NCBI RefSeq assembly: GCF_028128615.1
Contig: NZ_AMDP01000005.1
Span: 54,375 to 118,374, forward strand
Origin: Enterococcus sp. 5H
Lineage (GTDB): Bacteria; Bacillota; Bacilli; Lactobacillales; Enterococcaceae
Reading direction: 5' to 3'
DNA: 64,000 bases
Made by a program: the position numbers and the translations under genes. Under the pieces are notes generated by a model. It was not told the origin of the DNA, did not search any database, and saw nothing but the letters and a program-made list of their open reading frames with translations. Shown here in pieces: positions 50,304 through 59,970 of this stretch (the first letter of the stretch is position 1; each line of letters begins with the position of its first letter).

Positions 50304-50315
50304 TTAGAAACAAGT

Positions 50316-50360
50316 ACCCGAAAAAAATCAGCTTTCTGTTTGATCTTTTTCGGGCTTTTT
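50316..50360. terminator. Bidirectional terminator DUF4865 / tag
   Basis: CCCGAAAAA ... TTTTTCGGG stem extended by AATCA/TGATC, between convergent genes, with T-runs on both strands. Confidence 0.85.
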
Positions 50361-50364
50361 AAAT

Positions 50365-50928
50365 TTAGTTACTTTTATTTTTAAAACAATACGATAAATG
50401 ATCGTCCACTATACCGGTTGCTTGCATAAATGCATATACAGTGGTTGTTCCTAAAAATTTAAAGCCTTTTTTCTTCAAATCTTTACTAATTTTATCTGAT
50501 AATTCTGTTGAGGCTGGCACATCTGTAATACTGGTCCAATGATTGCGAATCGGTTTGTCATCGACGTAGGACCAAATAAATTGATTGAAACTGCCATATT
50601 CTTCTTGAATACGCATAAACACTTGGGCATTATTAATAGTCGCATTGATTTTCAATTTGTTTCTAATAATACCTGGATCTTCTAATAAAGAATCAATTTT
50701 TTCTTGGGTATATTTGGCAATCTTTACATAATCAAATTGGTCATACGCACTAGTTAAAGTCTCTCTTTTTTTAAGAATCGTAGACCAACTTAAGCCAGCC
50801 TGCATACTTTCTAAAATCAGCATCTCAAAGAGCTTTTGATCTTCGTGCTGTTCACTGCCCCATTCTTCATCATGATATTTTTCTTCTAATTCATTACCAC
50901 TGGCCCAGTCACACCGAACTTTTTCCAT
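50365..50928 (-). CDS. tag: DNA-3-methyladenine glycosylase I
   Basis: Base-excision repair enzyme of 187 aa that removes 3-methyladenine. It has the family start VRCDWASGNELEEKYHDEEWG, ESMQAGLSW(ST)ILKKRE, and the C-terminal DDHLSYCF. Cys6, His18 and the C-terminal His/Cys fit the zinc ligands of Tag. I start at the ATG at 50928 because GGAG lies 6 nt upstream; the ATG at 50940 lacks one. Monocistronic, convergent with the DUF4865 gene. Confidence 0.93.
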   Translation of the reverse strand: MEKVRCDWASGNELEEKYHDEEWGSEQHEDQKLFEMLILESMQAGLSWSTILKKRETLTSAYDQFDYVKIAKYTQEKIDSLLEDPGIIRNKLKINATINNAQVFMRIQEEYGSFNQFIWSYVDDKPIRNHWTSITDVPASTELSDKISKDLKKKGFKFLGTTTVYAFMQATGIVDDHLSYCFKNKSN

Positions 50929-51096
50929 ACTTTTCTCCATTCTTTTTATCTAAGGATATCACGAGAACGTACGTTTGTAAACTTGAAATATATGACATAA
51001 TTAAATAAATTTTTTTATACTTTTAACAAGTAATAAAAGGATAGAAAGTAGCTAGATTCGCTGCTTTCTATCCCTTTATTATTATCTTTTATTGAA

Positions 51097-51360
51097 TCAA
51101 AGATTCATCTGCGAATCTTTCTTTCGTAAAATCCAGCCCATACCAAGGACTATTATCCCCATGATGATTGTCGTAAGTGAGGAATTTTCACCTGTATGAG
51201 GGAATTTTTGCGCATTTTTATCTGAATCATTAGTCGAAGTCTGATCTTCTCCTTGTGATAGATCCTCTTCAGATAAATCAGAACCTTCTTTAAACGTTAT
51301 GCCTACCCTACTTGTTCTTTCATTAGCTGCGTCACCATGAGCAATCATCGTTGAAAACAT
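51097..51360 (-). pseudogene. Small LPXTG-type protein, possibly truncated at its 5' end
   Basis: An 87-aa reading frame with an acidic linker and a complete sorting signal (FPHTGE, helix LTTIIMGIIVLGMGWIL, RKK). The frame stays open upstream of the ATG and encodes what looks like the rest of a signal peptide (KAFEVGLTVLSIICSVMFST), but this stretch has no ATG, GTG or TTG before an in-frame TGA. Either the start was lost or a rare codon is used. The ATG at 51360 leaves only half a signal peptide and has no clear ribosome binding site. Confidence 0.5.
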
Positions 51361-51478
51361 TACAGAGCAAATAATGGAAAGAACTGTTAATCCTACTTCA
51401 AAAGCTTTTAATCAGTCAATATTTTTAAACCTACTATTCCTGGCTGAATCAATTATTAACCCTTGAGCTCTGTAATAT

Positions 51479-51527
51479 AAAAACCCAAATTCCCAACTGA
51501 TTGTTCAGTTAAGAATTTGGGTTTTTG
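51479..51527 (-). terminator. Terminator after the nagB-like gene
   Basis: AAAAACCCAAATTC / GAATTTGGGTTTTT plus inner AACTGA/TCAGTT: a strong hairpin with T-runs on both sides. Confidence 0.9.
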
Positions 51528-51546
51528 TTATTAAAATTGTATATAA

Positions 51547-52266
<720 letters not shown>

Positions 52267-52374
52267 TTATACATCAATTGTATAATGTGGGAACCATCCC
52301 ATGTCAATGGTTTTTGAAAATTATTTTAAAGCGTTTTCTTAGCTTTTATAAAGCTAGATAACTTCAGTTTACTC

Positions 52375-53142
52375 TTACTTGTAAATCGCCCAGAAATTCA
52401 TTGATTCATTTAGCAATTCATCCGCCGTAAACTCTTTTCTTGAATGACCTTTTTCTTCTGTATCATTAGGATCATTTACCCAAAATTTACCGTCATTTGT
52501 CCCGCTAAGTACCATAATATGACCTGTTTCTGTAAATACTCCCGGTTTAACGGAGATAACTACAGGATGTTGTTGTTTTAAATGCTCTTCTACGGCAGTA
52601 ATATCATTTTCAAGGTCTTCAAACTGATAACCTTTAACCATCGCAAAATCAGAAAAAGCAGCCCAAGCTGTGCCTTCTCCTTCAATATAGTAATCATTTT
52701 TTGACCAGTCTAAAATATCTTGAGGTACATATTCTTTATTGTCTAAGAACGAAGCAACCATCGCTAAAGAAAGGATCGCACAACCATTAATTTCCAAAGT
52801 ATTCCCTTCAGGATTCCCCATTCCATATGCTGTCGATTTCCATCTATCATCCGTTTGCAATAATAATTTGATTGGCATCCGGTTAGTAAATTTCCCTTCA
52901 CTTAAATCAGAATTCACTTGTTCTACATATGTTAATTTTTTTACTTCTTCTGTAGGCTGAGTTTGTTCTACGCTTGTTTCAGTTGTATCTACCTCTTCGA
53001 TTGTCTCACTCTTAAAGGCAGATGAAAAGCCATGTCCTTCTTCCATTGGAGCAACCTTAGCCAATACTGCTCCCAGAATTACTGTTCCTACTAATAAGGT
53101 AGTTATGTATAATTTTGATTTTTTTGGATTTTTTGGTTCCAT
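52375..53142 (-). CDS. Membrane-anchored or secreted C39-like cysteine peptidase
   Basis: A 255-aa protein. The N-terminal membrane/signal segment (SKLYITTLLVGTVILGAVLA) is followed by an acidic Thr/Glu linker and a C39_2-type papain-like domain: Cys in INGCAILSLAMV, His in TGHIMVLSG, Asp in WVNDPND. No GG-leader transporter is present, so it is not a bacteriocin exporter; it is probably a surface peptidase or amidase. Start ATG 53142 with GAGGGAG; the reading to 53193 lacks a ribosome binding site. Confidence 0.8.
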   Translation of the reverse strand: MEPKNPKKSKLYITTLLVGTVILGAVLAKVAPMEEGHGFSSAFKSETIEEVDTTETSVEQTQPTEEVKKLTYVEQVNSDLSEGKFTNRMPIKLLLQTDDRWKSTAYGMGNPEGNTLEINGCAILSLAMVASFLDNKEYVPQDILDWSKNDYYIEGEGTAWAAFSDFAMVKGYQFEDLENDITAVEEHLKQQHPVVISVKPGVFTETGHIMVLSGTNDGKFWVNDPNDTEEKGHSRKEFTADELLNESMNFWAIYK

Positions 53143-53390
53143 TAAATTCTCCCTCTTTAAATTGAAAGTTTGATTTGAACTATTTGCTTTCAATCAAAAT
53201 TGCATAGGTAATCAAGTGACTACTACTTCTTAATATTACTGAATCTATCAAAAAATGCAAGTCTGAGAAATTATTTATATGTAAAAAGCGAACATATTTT
53301 CTTGAAATATTGTTGGATTTTAGGTAAAATAGTAATATCTGAACATCAAGAGTCTGATAACAACAGTAAATTCGTAAAGGAGGTAGAAGA

Positions 53391-53756
53391 ATGGACAATA
53401 ACCATAAATCAACAATGAAAAGCATTTCAAAATTGATCAGCCAGTCTTCCCAAAGTTTCTTTTCGGCATTTTTAGATGACTCAAAAGATAAGAATAGTAA
53501 AAATAAAGAGCGTGAAGAAATTCTTAAGAAATTACAGATGGCCTCTGCTAAAAAAAGCCTTGTAGTTTTGCAATTAAAAGAAGTGCCGACTTCTCAAAAA
53601 TTTGAAACAGTTTCCGGTTGGATTGTATCAAAAAGTATCTCTGATTCAATCATGCTGCGATTACAAGAAGACAGCCAACAAATCCGGATGATTACTGTTG
53701 AACATATAAAAAAGGTAAGTACGATGTCTAGAAACGACAATCGTCAAATCAAATAA
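53391..53756 (+). CDS. Small soluble protein, unknown function
   Basis: A 121-aa protein with no signal peptide or membrane segment. It has a Lys/Ser-rich N-terminal half with a helical stretch (KNSKNKEREEILKKLQMAS) and a C-terminal beta-rich part (SGWIVSKSISDSIMLRLQ; IRMITVEHIKKV) that resembles small RNA- or DNA-binding folds, without a recognised family. AAAGGAGG precedes the ATG. Confidence 0.65.
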   Translation: MDNNHKSTMKSISKLISQSSQSFFSAFLDDSKDKNSKNKEREEILKKLQMASAKKSLVVLQLKEVPTSQKFETVSGWIVSKSISDSIMLRLQEDSQQIRMITVEHIKKVSTMSRNDNRQIK

Positions 53757-53762
53757 AGAATT

Positions 53763-53789
53763 AAGCAGACCGAGTTGTCTGCTTTTTGT
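53763..53789 (+). terminator. Terminator after the 121-aa gene
   Basis: AAGCAGAC - CGAGTT - GTCTGCTT then TTTG. Confidence 0.88.
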
Positions 53790-54091
53790 TTCCTCAAAAA
53801 ATGATTTTCTTCTTGCTCTAATTTAAATCTTTTTTCGTATAATTTAGCACATTTATAATGGAAATGAGAAATTTAATGTTATTATCAGTTCTTTAGCCTT
53901 TCATTCATGTTTCATTATTTGATCGAATTGCTAAAGAGTCAATTACTGTCTACGTTTATTGATATCCAAAATGAGTTCCTCACACAATGATGCTCTTAGT
54001 TTTTACTAGAAAAATCACATAACATTTCCACTTTAAAATTGTATATCTAAATTTTGGCTGATATACTTAAATCAACAAGGAGGGAAATGGT
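53790..54091. other. Intergenic stretch before the DUF1622 gene
   Basis: About 300 bp, no gene. A GGAGGG ribosome binding site for the DUF1622 gene is at the right end. No strong promoter assigned. Confidence 0.4.
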
Positions 54092-54487
54092 ATGCACGAT
54101 CTAGCGCAAAATATTATGGATCATCTAATTCCTTTTTTTGATCTATTTATCTTAGCCCTAAATATTTTTTCAATTCTCGTTCTAATTTGGGGTGTTATTG
54201 TAGCAGGAGTCGACTTTTTCAAGAGTGAAATCTCAAACCGCAGTCGAATTACTATTGCTCGGCAAAATAATTTTATTAAAAGTTTTTTAGGAAGTTATAT
54301 TTTATTGAGTTTGGAGATTCTGATTGCAGCTGATATTATTGAATCGATTATCAAACCAACTTTTCAAGATATCGCTATGCTAGCAATTTTAGTCGTAATC
54401 CGAACTGTCATCTCCTATTTCTTAAATAAAGAAATAGAAGACGCCTTACGAGAAAAAGAGAACGAAAAAAACGTTCAGGAAAAGTAA
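54092..54487 (+). CDS. DUF1622-family membrane protein
   Basis: A 131-aa protein with three membrane segments (about 14-42, 66-86, 93-110) and a charged C-terminal tail (ENEKNVQEK), matching DUF1622 (small integral membrane proteins of unknown role). An unusual point: the terminator stem begins within its last codons, so the C-terminal coding sequence and terminator share bases. Confidence 0.75.
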   Translation: MHDLAQNIMDHLIPFFDLFILALNIFSILVLIWGVIVAGVDFFKSEISNRSRITIARQNNFIKSFLGSYILLSLEILIAADIIESIIKPTFQDIAMLAILVVIRTVISYFLNKEIEDALREKENEKNVQEK

Positions 54488-54511
54488 ATTCTTTTCTTGA
54501 ACGTTTTTAAT
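54468..54511 (+). terminator. Terminator overlapping the DUF1622 gene end
   Basis: AAAACGTTCAGGAAAAG / CTTTTCTTGAACGTTTT: a perfect 17-bp stem with a 6-nt loop. The left arm is coding. Confidence 0.9.
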
Positions 54512-54518
54512 TATCTGT

Positions 54519-55301
54519 TTATGCATGTCTAGATAAATCTGTAAACCCAAATTCATCTTCTTGAATCAGGCGCCATGTGCGTTTAGCTGTATTGTAAATC
54601 AAAATAGCAATGACAGGCTCATTTCGGTAAGCAAAATTCTTCGTTTTCCATAAAGAATCTTCCACTACATGAATTGGAATATGGTACTCTTTTCCTTTAA
54701 CATCCATCTGATCGAAACAAAAGACCACGCCTTCTTGTAAGATCGTTTTCATTTCTTTCAATAATTCGACATCCATTTTTTCGACAGGCGTTCCTCGTTT
54801 GAAAAAAGTCTTGCGGTCATTGACTTTCTCCAAGATTACACGAGTAATTTTATCCGCTAAAATACGATAGAATTCATCAATATAACGATAATAAACGCGG
54901 GTCATGTGATCGACAAATTCAAAAAAAACAAAATCATTTTGTAATTTATAAAAGAATGGAGAATGTAGACTGGTTTTCATATGTCCAAAATAAAGCAATT
55001 CCGATATTTCTAAGGGCGTCAGTTCTTTTAGCATAGTCACATCTGAGAAATCAATCCACTTTATTTCTTCATTAATTTTTCGACGATGCATAGTAGAAAA
55101 ATACTGATTAACGCTCTCTTCTCCACGGATAATCTTCAATCCGCTGTGCATATCGTATTCTCCTTCTTCAGCAGAAGGATTTAGCAAAAGCAAGTTTTTA
55201 GGGTGATGAACAATGGAATGGGTAAAATCGCTATGTGTAATCCCTTTTGATAACACTGCATTGCTTGTCATATCAATATGTACGTAAATTAATTCCAACA
55301 T
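54519..55301 (-). CDS. Conserved cytoplasmic protein, unknown function
   Basis: A soluble protein of about 260 aa with no membrane segment (MLELIYVHIDMTSNAVLSKG; IKWIDFSDVTMLKELTP; VEKMDVELLKEMKTILQEGVV). Alternating strand/helix composition suggests a globular fold, possibly an enzyme or nucleic-acid-binding protein; no signature is recognised. Start ATG 55301 has AAGGGTG at 9 nt; the GTG at 55313 touches its own ribosome binding site. Confidence 0.65.
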   Translation of the reverse strand: MLELIYVHIDMTSNAVLSKGITHSDFTHSIVHHPKNLLLLNPSAEEGEYDMHSGLKIIRGEESVNQYFSTMHRRKINEEIKWIDFSDVTMLKELTPLEISELLYFGHMKTSLHSPFFYKLQNDFVFFEFVDHMTRVYYRYIDEFYRILADKITRVILEKVNDRKTFFKRGTPVEKMDVELLKEMKTILQEGVVFCFDQMDVKGKEYHIPIHVVEDSLWKTKNFAYRNEPVIAILIYNTAKRTWRLIQEDEFGFTDLSRHA

Positions 55302-55568
55302 GTGTGTTATCACCCTTCCTAATTAGTCTTCTCTTATATTCTACAATATTTCTACAATAAAAGCTTGTTTCTTTTATTTTAAGATTCAGTTACAAAGAGT
55401 TTGAAAGAGAACGCTTCCCGTATTGATTATTAGATAAAAATAAAAAAAACCTACCCAAACCGCTTTTTCAAAAAATATTAAAATTAATTATTTTTAGAAA
55501 AAAATTAATCTTTTAAACTAGGGTTTCAAAATAATTTATGATACACTAAGTAAAAAAGGAGGGAGCAT

Positions 55569-56306
55569 ATGGCCTCAAGAAAACAATCACCCAAAAAGAA
55601 AAAATCTAAAAAAAGAAACTGGCTAATTAATATATTTTTATTCTTATTACTGCTTGTCGGTCTTGCTTTGGTATTTAACACTCAAATTAGAAATATGCTG
55701 ATTCAACATAATGGAAAAGCATATGCTATTGAAAACGTCACACCAGAAGAAATTGAAAAAAACAATACTACAGATACAACTTTTGATTTTGATGCAGTTG
55801 AATCCTTAAGTACAGAAGCAGTTCTTAAAGCTCAATTTGAAAATAAAAATCTACCTGTTATTGGTGCAGTTGCGCTTCCAGATGTGAAAATCAATTTACC
55901 GATCTTCAGAGGATTGGACAACGTTGTCTTATTAACTGGAGCAGGCACTATGAAGCCGGATCAAGAAATGGGCAAAGGTAATTACGCTTTAGCCAGCCAT
56001 CGTGTTCAAGATATGGTTTCACTTTTTTCACCTTTGGAATATTCAAAACCAGGTGAGTTAATCTATACCACTGATTTAAAAAATATCTATACATACAAAA
56101 TCAATTATGTTGAAAAAATCGATCCTTCTCGAGTAGAATTAATTGATGATGTCCCCGATAAAAAGATGATTACCTTAATCACTTGTGGCGACATGTATGC
56201 TACAACTCGAATTGCGGTTCAAGGTGAGCTAGAATCTGTGACACCTATCAATGATGCCACAAAAGAAATGACCGATGCTTTCCAAATGGAACAAATGACT
56301 TTATAA
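55569..56306 (+). CDS. srtA: Class A sortase (SrtA)
   Basis: A 245-aa membrane-anchored transpeptidase that joins LPXTG proteins to peptidoglycan. A very basic N-terminus and membrane helix (about 17-37) precede the sortase barrel with His144 (ASHRV), Cys206 (TLITCGD) and Arg214 (TTRIAV), the full catalytic triad. AAAAAGGAGGG precedes the ATG. Separate from pilus or WxL genes, it is best read as the housekeeping sortase that would serve the LPXTG proteins at 25.6 and 51.1 kb. Confidence 0.93.
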   Translation: MASRKQSPKKKKSKKRNWLINIFLFLLLLVGLALVFNTQIRNMLIQHNGKAYAIENVTPEEIEKNNTTDTTFDFDAVESLSTEAVLKAQFENKNLPVIGAVALPDVKINLPIFRGLDNVVLLTGAGTMKPDQEMGKGNYALASHRVQDMVSLFSPLEYSKPGELIYTTDLKNIYTYKINYVEKIDPSRVELIDDVPDKKMITLITCGDMYATTRIAVQGELESVTPINDATKEMTDAFQMEQMTL

Positions 56307-56310
56307 TCTG

Positions 56311-56357
56311 AAAAAGCTGGATCAACATTCGTAAATGTTGGTATCCGGCTTTTTTTA
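56311..56357 (+). terminator. Terminator after sortase
   Basis: AAAAAGCTGGAT-CAACATT / AATGTTG-ATCCGGCTTTTT, then a long T-run. Confidence 0.92.
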
Positions 56358-56364
56358 TTTATTA

Positions 56365-56586
56365 CTATAAATGACTGGCCTTCTTCATTCTCTGAAAACT
56401 ATACCGAACCGCTGATAATAGTAAAACAATTGGATAGAGGAATACCGTCACACAAAGCCATTCCATACTAAAAACAGACATAAAAACTAATTGATTTGTC
56501 ACCGCATAAATTAACGGCAACACCAGAGCCAACAACCCATAATATAAACTCATTTCAACAACATATGCCTTATATGAAAACTTCAT
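56365..56586 (-). CDS. Small two-helix membrane protein
   Basis: A 73-aa protein with two hydrophobic segments (about 12-32 and 42-60) and a basic C-terminal tail (RYSFQRMKKASHL). No family recognised. Convergent with the sortase gene and sharing its terminator. Confidence 0.5.
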   Translation of the reverse strand: MKFSYKAYVVEMSLYYGLLALVLPLIYAVTNQLVFMSVFSMEWLCVTVFLYPIVLLLSAVRYSFQRMKKASHL

Positions 56587-56719
56587 AACTATTCCCCCAA
56601 ACCATTTTACTTATATATTCTGTTCTTTTATAAATTCACTACTTTTATAGTATAAAAGTTTTTACTAAAAGAATCATCCATCTTAAGTCCGAGATTTAGT
56701 TTTTTTTAATTTTTATCTA

Positions 56720-57178
56720 TTAATTATCTAAATAAGATAATAAGGCTTCTGTTCCCTCGTTTATCAAAGCATATGTTTCTTCAAAATCACCTGTATAATA
56801 TGGATCTGGTACTTCCTGACCTTCTTTACCTTCAACAATATCTAAAAACAAATGAATTTTTCCCTTCGTTTGCTCTGGTGCCATCTGCTTTAAATCTGCT
56901 ACATTATTTGCATCCATACCAATGATAACATCATATTTTACAAAATCTTCTGGTTTAACCTGTGTCGATCTAATCCCTTCGTAAGAAATACCATGCTGAT
57001 CTAATATCTGCTGCGTTCCACTATGTGGTTTATTACCTGCTTCCCAAGAACTTGTCGCTGCCGAAGAAACAACAAATTTATTAGCTAAATCAGCTTGCCT
57101 TACTTTCGCTTTAAAAACAGCCTCAGCCATTGGTGAACGACAAATATTGCCTAAACAGACAAATAAAACTTTTTTCAT
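56720..57178 (-). CDS. Low-molecular-weight protein tyrosine phosphatase
   Basis: A 152-aa LMW-PTP with the active-site loop VCLGNICRSP (Cys8, Arg14) at the very N-terminus and the general-acid block VPDPYYTGDFEETYALI. Cytoplasmic; in Gram-positives it can act on tyrosine- or arginine-phosphorylated proteins. No polysaccharide-regulating kinase is adjacent. A spaced AGGGGAGAT-like ribosome binding site precedes the ATG. Confidence 0.92.
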   Translation of the reverse strand: MKKVLFVCLGNICRSPMAEAVFKAKVRQADLANKFVVSSAATSSWEAGNKPHSGTQQILDQHGISYEGIRSTQVKPEDFVKYDVIIGMDANNVADLKQMAPEQTKGKIHLFLDIVEGKEGQEVPDPYYTGDFEETYALINEGTEALLSYLDN

Positions 57179-57321
57179 CTTACATCTCCCCTTCTTTTAG
57201 CTTTCTATTTAATTAGTAGCATAGCATGTTTTCTCTAGATTTTCATTTCAAAAAATAAGCTATATCTCATAAAAATTCAACGAGCAATTTTTATGAAACA
57301 CAACTTACTTTATCGTAATTT

Positions 57322-59016
57322 TTATCTAAACATCGTTTGTGCCGCTTTGGCTAAGACTTTTGGATCACGGTTGTATGGAGTAACTGGAATGATTTCCTTA
57401 TCAATATTAAATAATGTATAGACTGCAATTCTAGCAGCTCGTACGGAGTATTCTTCTGTAAAAACCATATCTTTTGGTATTTCTACAAATTGGCTAACCA
57501 TCGCAAAATTCGTACTATTTTCCGGAACTACTTGTGGACGATCACTCATTTTACGAGGTTGGAATTGAGCATCAATATATGGCATGTATGCTGGAATCAC
57601 ATTCACAATATCTTGTTTGACTTCTTCCCAATCTTCTTCCCAGCCCATTTGACAAATCCACTCAAACAGAATTTCTTCACCCGTACAATCACGCATCGGT
57701 TTTTTCACGTAATCGCCGACTTTATCAGTATAAATACCATAGCCCCAGAAAATTGTAGTATCAGGATCTTGATTTTTAAAATGCGGTTGAGCAGCAACAA
57801 CTGTACTCATTAACCAACTAGAATCTTTCAAGGTCATTAATGCACCTGATCCGGGAATATTACCAGAAAACTCTTCCATGCGTTTTAACAATTTATCTCC
57901 GCGGCAAGTTACAGTAAAGCTTTCCCAATTGGTTTCTTTTTCATTACCAAAAAACGGCTCCGGATTACCTAAACCAGCTTTTTTCTTAGCAATATTGCGC
58001 CAAAGCCGAGCAGAACGAGATTCCTCCGTAACTTCTGGCGCAGGATGACTCCAATCGCCTTCTGTAGAACTGTCTGTCATAGTGCCATTGGTCATGATAA
58101 CAACATCACCTTCTGCCAGTTCGATTGTTTCACCATTTCCAAGTTTTAAGGCAGTCACCGTAATTTCAGCACCTGATTCAAATTCTAAGTCTACTACATC
58201 TTCATTTAACGTAAAATCCACACCATGCTTTTCTAAGAAAGCTTTCAATGGAAGAATCACACTATCATATTGGTTTAACGGTGTACGCGTTACACCTTCT
58301 AAAGTATCAATTCGTGAAAATTCTAAAATCATTCGATTCATGTAACGACGTAATTCAAAAGCACTGCTCCATTTTTGGAAAGCAAATGTTGTTTGCCACA
58401 TATACCAAAAGTTTGTTTCAAAGAAATGTGCACCGAACCATTCTTCAATCGTGACACTATCTAAACTTTCTTCTGAAGCTGCTAATAATTTGGTCATCGC
58501 CAAACGATCATCGTTATCGAATCCCATTGTATGTGCGTCAACAATTTCTTGTTCTTTTGTTACTAGGCGTGCTTGTGCATGTGTAGGGTGCAAATGATCA
58601 AAATTCAAAATTTCTTCTGTTACGCTATGGTTTGGCCAGTCAATTGAAGGAATACTATCAAATAAATCCCAAAAATTTTCGTAAGTTTCCTCATTTAACA
58701 TCCGACCACCACGAGCTACAAATCCTGTTTCATTTGTTCCAATACCATCATTACTACCACCGAGAATCTTCATACCTTCGATCACATGAATGTTTTTGCC
58801 ATTAAAATTCGCATCACGAATTAAGTAAGCAGCAGCAGCCATTGTGGCAATTCCACCGCCAATTAGATAGACTTGTTTATCACCATAATAGCGACTGTTG
58901 ATTTCTTCTTCTATTTCAACGTCTTTTACCGCTTTTTTTTCAGCTGTGACTTTTTTAGTGAGATAAGCCGCACCTAGCGCACCTACTGCAGCTAATCCAA
59001 TGTGTCTTTTTTTCAT
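57322..59016 (-). CDS. ohyA: Oleate hydratase (MCRA family)
   Basis: A 564-aa FAD-dependent fatty acid hydratase, formerly the myosin-cross-reactive antigen. It adds water across the cis-9 double bond of oleate, detoxifying host fatty acids. The nucleotide-binding motif YLIGGGIATMAAAAYLIRD (about 50-68) and the family's GGRMLNEETYENFWDLF are clear. The hydrophobic N-terminus (HIGLAAVGALGAAYL) may associate with the membrane. GGAGG is directly flanked by a 7-bp hairpin, GGTTCAT-TTG-ATGAACC (59029-59045). A TetR gene lies upstream on the same strand. Confidence 0.93.
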   Translation of the reverse strand: MKKRHIGLAAVGALGAAYLTKKVTAEKKAVKDVEIEEEINSRYYGDKQVYLIGGGIATMAAAAYLIRDANFNGKNIHVIEGMKILGGSNDGIGTNETGFVARGGRMLNEETYENFWDLFDSIPSIDWPNHSVTEEILNFDHLHPTHAQARLVTKEQEIVDAHTMGFDNDDRLAMTKLLAASEESLDSVTIEEWFGAHFFETNFWYMWQTTFAFQKWSSAFELRRYMNRMILEFSRIDTLEGVTRTPLNQYDSVILPLKAFLEKHGVDFTLNEDVVDLEFESGAEITVTALKLGNGETIELAEGDVVIMTNGTMTDSSTEGDWSHPAPEVTEESRSARLWRNIAKKKAGLGNPEPFFGNEKETNWESFTVTCRGDKLLKRMEEFSGNIPGSGALMTLKDSSWLMSTVVAAQPHFKNQDPDTTIFWGYGIYTDKVGDYVKKPMRDCTGEEILFEWICQMGWEEDWEEVKQDIVNVIPAYMPYIDAQFQPRKMSDRPQVVPENSTNFAMVSQFVEIPKDMVFTEEYSVRAARIAVYTLFNIDKEIIPVTPYNRDPKVLAKAAQTMFR

Positions 59017-59028
59017 GAGAATCCCTCC

Positions 59029-59045
59029 GGTTCATTTGATGAACC
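59029..59045. promoter_or_regulatory. Small inverted repeat next to the ohyA ribosome binding site
   Basis: GGTTCAT-TTG-ATGAACC abuts the GGAGG of ohyA. It could be an operator or a leader hairpin affecting ribosome access. Confidence 0.5.
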
Positions 59046-59124
59046 TAGCGTACAATGATTACTCAAAAAAGTCTTGTGATAGCCTTTCCATCCCGTCCGA
59101 TTTTTAGACACTCTAGTGAGTTTG

Positions 59125-59700
59125 TCATAATAATTCGTTTTCTTTTTTATATAATCGATAAGAGAAAAATTCAGTATCTTTAGCCAAACGGAATAATTGC
59201 GTTGCAATTTCTAATGGCGATTCTTTATATCCATCTAAAATCCACGTAATTAATACACCACTACAACCATATGAAAAAAAGCGAGCATAAAATTCTTTGT
59301 CTTCTGGAAGAAGCTGGTGTTCCACATCCATTTGCTCAAATAGATTGGTAAAAAGTTTATTCGTAACTGCAGAAAAACAAATTCTTAAAACATCTGAATC
59401 CGAACTAACTGTATTATAGTAAAAATCACTTTTCGCTTGAATCGCTTTTAACATTTTTAATGCTTGTTCTTCCCAGTTGTCAATACTGACATCTGGTGAG
59501 TCTAAATAAATCAGAGCATCATGAATATATATCCAGCGTAGTAAATCATTTTTATCTGTGAAATGGTAATAAAAAGTCTGGCGATTTAAACCAACCTCTT
59601 TAGTAATATCTTGTACACTAATTTTACTGAATAATTTGCGGCCGCATAATTCAATTAATGCCGATGAAATAGCTTTTTTTGTTATTTGTGATTCGCTCAT
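59125..59700 (-). CDS. TetR-family regulator, DhaS-like C-terminal type
   Basis: A 191-aa regulator with an N-terminal HTH (ITKKAISSALIELCGRKLFSKISVQDITKEVGLNRQTFYYHF) and the TetR_C_8-like C-terminal part known from DhaS-type proteins. Start ATG 59700 with GAGGAT; the reading to 59736 lacks one. 108 bp before ohyA on the same strand; it probably senses fatty acids or a related membrane stress and controls ohyA. The promoter-proximal stretch near 59107-59130 has a partial dyad (GACACTC/ACTCACTA). Confidence 0.85.
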   Translation of the reverse strand: MSESQITKKAISSALIELCGRKLFSKISVQDITKEVGLNRQTFYYHFTDKNDLLRWIYIHDALIYLDSPDVSIDNWEEQALKMLKAIQAKSDFYYNTVSSDSDVLRICFSAVTNKLFTNLFEQMDVEHQLLPEDKEFYARFFSYGCSGVLITWILDGYKESPLEIATQLFRLAKDTEFFSYRLYKKENELL

Positions 59701-59970
59701 ATATTTATCCTCACTTTTTTTAGTTGAGTTAATCATACCAAAAAGTAGAAGAATACCGCAATTTTTTTAAATATTATTAATAATTCTCTCCGTTACAAAT
59801 GTATTTTATTTATATAATGAATATGATTTATAAAAGAACAAAAAAGGATTTTTTTATCAAAACATTACTCTTTTATTCAAATAAAAGAAAAAATAACCAG
59901 CTATTTTGTGCTATATTCAAGACACTGTTATTGCATATGCACTACAGAAAAAAATTAAAGGATGGATAAA

